In this document: positions 62,211-64,000 of the stretch, in pieces
Layout of the letters: the number at the start of each line of letters is the position of its first letter
Numbering within the stretch: the first letter of the stretch is position 1
DNA from: Glandiceps talaboti
Taxonomy: Eukaryota; Hemichordata; Enteropneusta; Spengelidae
Assembly (NCBI RefSeq): GCF_964340395.1
Contig: NC_135566.1
Span: forward strand, 10,116,001-10,180,000
Direction of reading: 5' to 3'
Length of the DNA stretch: 64,000 bases
Program-made: the position numbers and the translations under genes
The notes under the pieces: generated by a model
Seen by the model: the letters and a program-made list of their open reading frames with translations, nothing else
Databases searched by the model: none
Told to the model about the DNA's origin: nothing

Positions 62211-63103
62211 AGGGGAGAACCATTTGATTTCTGCGGGGTATGGAGGATTTTGAGTACCAGAAAATTTGTTTCCAGGTGAACCAGAAAAAAAAATTTGACC
62301 CTGTAATGGCTTGAGAAAAAAAATTGTCATAACAAACAGAAGTGAAAAAAATTTTGTCACAGTGCACCAGAAATGAGCAAATTTGGAAAAATGTTTTTAA
62401 TACAAAGTATAAATTCCTGTTTTTCCAGCACTTATCATTAAAGCATGCACTATATAGCTCTGCTTTAAACCCAAGTGTTCCTTTCCTTTTCTGACCCAAG
62501 AAAACATATTTCAGGATTTTTGTTGCAATATCTCAATGACACAGTCAATATCTGAAGGGGACTATTTGGTTTCTGTAAATTAAGACAATTTAAAAGACAA
62601 GACAGGAGTCAATAAACTAGTGTTAAAATCAATATATTTTTCTTTCAATATAAATCTCTTATAAAGATATTTTCTTCTGGTTTCTGGTACTACTATGAAT
62701 GATGGCTTAAAGGAAAGCAATTCACAGGGGTCAGGACAGCACTCCCCAGATCAGTCAGCTCCTCAGGGATATTTTACCAGTCATCTTTTGTACATACAAA
62801 TTTAAGTAGCAGAAGTATGGTTGCTAGACAGACGTCTTTCATACTAACTGCTAATTCTTCTACTTGCACAGAACAAGTTATTTAGAGGTACAGTTGTGAA
62901 CCATTGTGACGTGGTATAGGTATGAACAACGCATTACAAACTTAACGACTAATTAAAATAATTTGCACTGCTACTCCATTTGAAAAAAAAATTGATGCAG
63001 GACTGACAGTAGAAAAAAAATTGCTGTCACTGACTGGAAAAAAAATTGCTCCCATACCTACTTCCTCCATACCCCCCCCCCAGAAAACAAATGGTTCTCC
63101 CCT
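62211..63103. mobile_element. ~0.9-kb TIR element with AGGGGAGAACCATTTG ends
   Basis: AGGGGAGAACCATTTGATTT on the left pairs with its complement ending GGTTCTCCCCT on the right, extending to a shared GGTATGGAGGA. The interior has many GAAAAAAAAATTG phrases. No transposase and no clear target duplication. Confidence 0.65.
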
Positions 63104-63586
63104 AAAGAAATAAATTTAGAGATGGGATTTGGTTTTTGACCATGGAACTGTGAACATCTGACTCAACTCAGGCTCCGGCTCTGAGTGAGGCATACATTAG
63201 ACAAATTAGACAATGATGAGCATAATATTTGTAAACAGGATAACTTGTTGATTGTCGAATTCAGATTAATACCTAATTTTCCAATAGCGTGATCAACACT
63301 TGTCTTAAGCTTACACGTGAGTGGAAATTACATCTGCATGTCATGCCATGTCATGTCATGTCTTCTAGAACAGTGCATCCAGGTCAGAGATGATGATAGT
63401 AAATTATATTAAGAATAATGACATCATTATAATTTCAAGTAGATTTACAACGCAACTGTTGGTGTGTGGTGTTTCTCTCTGCTTGAGTGTAAAAGCGTAC
63501 GTATACCGGTATGTGACGACGATAACCTGTGTGGCTAATTCCCAACTTAGACAAGCTCGTTAGATCCTGGTACCTTGGAAAGATAG

Positions 63587-63792
63587 TTAGAGTGGAGAAT
63601 CGTTTTACGTTCTGCCGATCTACCCACAACTACCATACTTAGACACCGAAACAATACACAAGGCAACACCAGAACGGAACACGAGTTTAAGAACAGTGAG
63701 GCTGTCATCATCCGTCCGACAGTGCGTGGAAAAACATACATTGTACATGAGATGAATATAGATGAAGCACCTAGATTACCATCTAAATTTAG
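63587..63792 (+). CDS. Candidate 5' exon of a gene running off the right edge
   Basis: An open frame from 63587 ends at a good donor (TTTAG|GTAAGC) at 63792. The reading ends VHEMNIDEAPRLPSKFR, and the only in-frame ATG (at the M of MNIDEAPRL) sits close to the exon end. I do not recognise the product. It could be a mostly 5'-UTR exon with a short coding end, or a chance open frame. The minus-strand open frames over the same bases have no support. Confidence 0.25.
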
Positions 63793-64000
63793 GTAAGCCT
63801 ATGTTTGGCTATTCGTGCATGTGTCCTGTCAATTTCAAAAGAAAAATACCAACATTCATAGATTTATTGTGACTGCCAACTGTTGCCGATATGTTAATCC
63901 CCAAACATACCACTTATTTCAGGATGGCGTACACAATACAAACATACCGTCTAAAAAATATATTGTACATAAAGTATAAGAAAATTTGAATGACAATATT

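Larger units (their letters stand above)
57388..63586. other. Intergenic, repeat-rich; no gene seen
   Basis: Contains microsatellites: GTAT 58228-58300, GTTT 58311-58347, CAGA 59010-59037, GTAGT 59662-59733, TAA 60922-60997 and GT 61342-61410. It also holds MITEs at 58740 and 61091, a SINE with a nested palindrome (61782-62170) and a TIR element (62211-63103). The open frames are unsupported. Confidence 0.5.

Noticed and set aside
62130-62499. Phe-rich minus-strand open frames
   Set aside because: Arise from GAAAAAAAAATTG phrases of the TIR element.

Overview
The window is animal nuclear DNA: AT-rich, with small phase-coherent exons and GT-AG introns, long simple repeats and many short inverted-repeat transposons. 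Gene content and order (MPHOSPH9-like, MTRFR, CDK2AP, NUDT6-like, GT29 sialyltransferases of the ST6GalNAc I/II type) point to an invertebrate deuterostome such as a hemichordate or cephalochordate. The species cannot be fixed from the sequence alone.

Layout. (1) 4.6-17.4 kb, minus: a 14-coding-exon gene (1175 codons) for a coiled-coil centrosomal protein that I read as MPHOSPH9. (2) 17.5-18.85 kb, plus: MTRFR (C12orf65), a two-exon mitochondrial GGQ rescue factor, head-to-head with MPHOSPH9. (3) 22.6-27.0 kb, minus: a three-exon gene joining an N-terminal THAP zinc finger, a long acidic linker with PxDLS-type motifs and a C-terminal CDK2AP/DOC1 domain. (4) 34.9-35.9 kb, minus: a stand-alone CDK2AP gene (98 aa) with the same intron phases. 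(5) 37.25-42.0 kb, plus: a six-exon NUDT6-like Nudix hydrolase (299 aa). (6) 44.1-57.4 kb, minus: two highly similar sialyltransferase cassettes in tandem. Only the upstream one is directly preceded by the signal-anchor exon. (7) 57.4-64 kb: repeats, with one candidate exon at the right edge.

MPHOSPH9, MTRFR and CDK2AP1 are also neighbours on human 12q24.31, so the left half appears to be an old conserved gene cluster. The spaces between genes and the introns hold at least eight families of palindromic or TIR elements (some nested), tRNA-derived SINE copies, minisatellites and microsatellites.

Most unusual items: the THAP-CtBP-motif-CDK2AP architecture, the sialyltransferase cassette duplication that left the first exon unduplicated, a minisatellite that repeats the 5' splice-site sequence of the THAP exon, and a phase-supported GC-AG intron in MPHOSPH9. 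All exon models come from reading splice sites and frame by eye. No alignment or transcript data were available.
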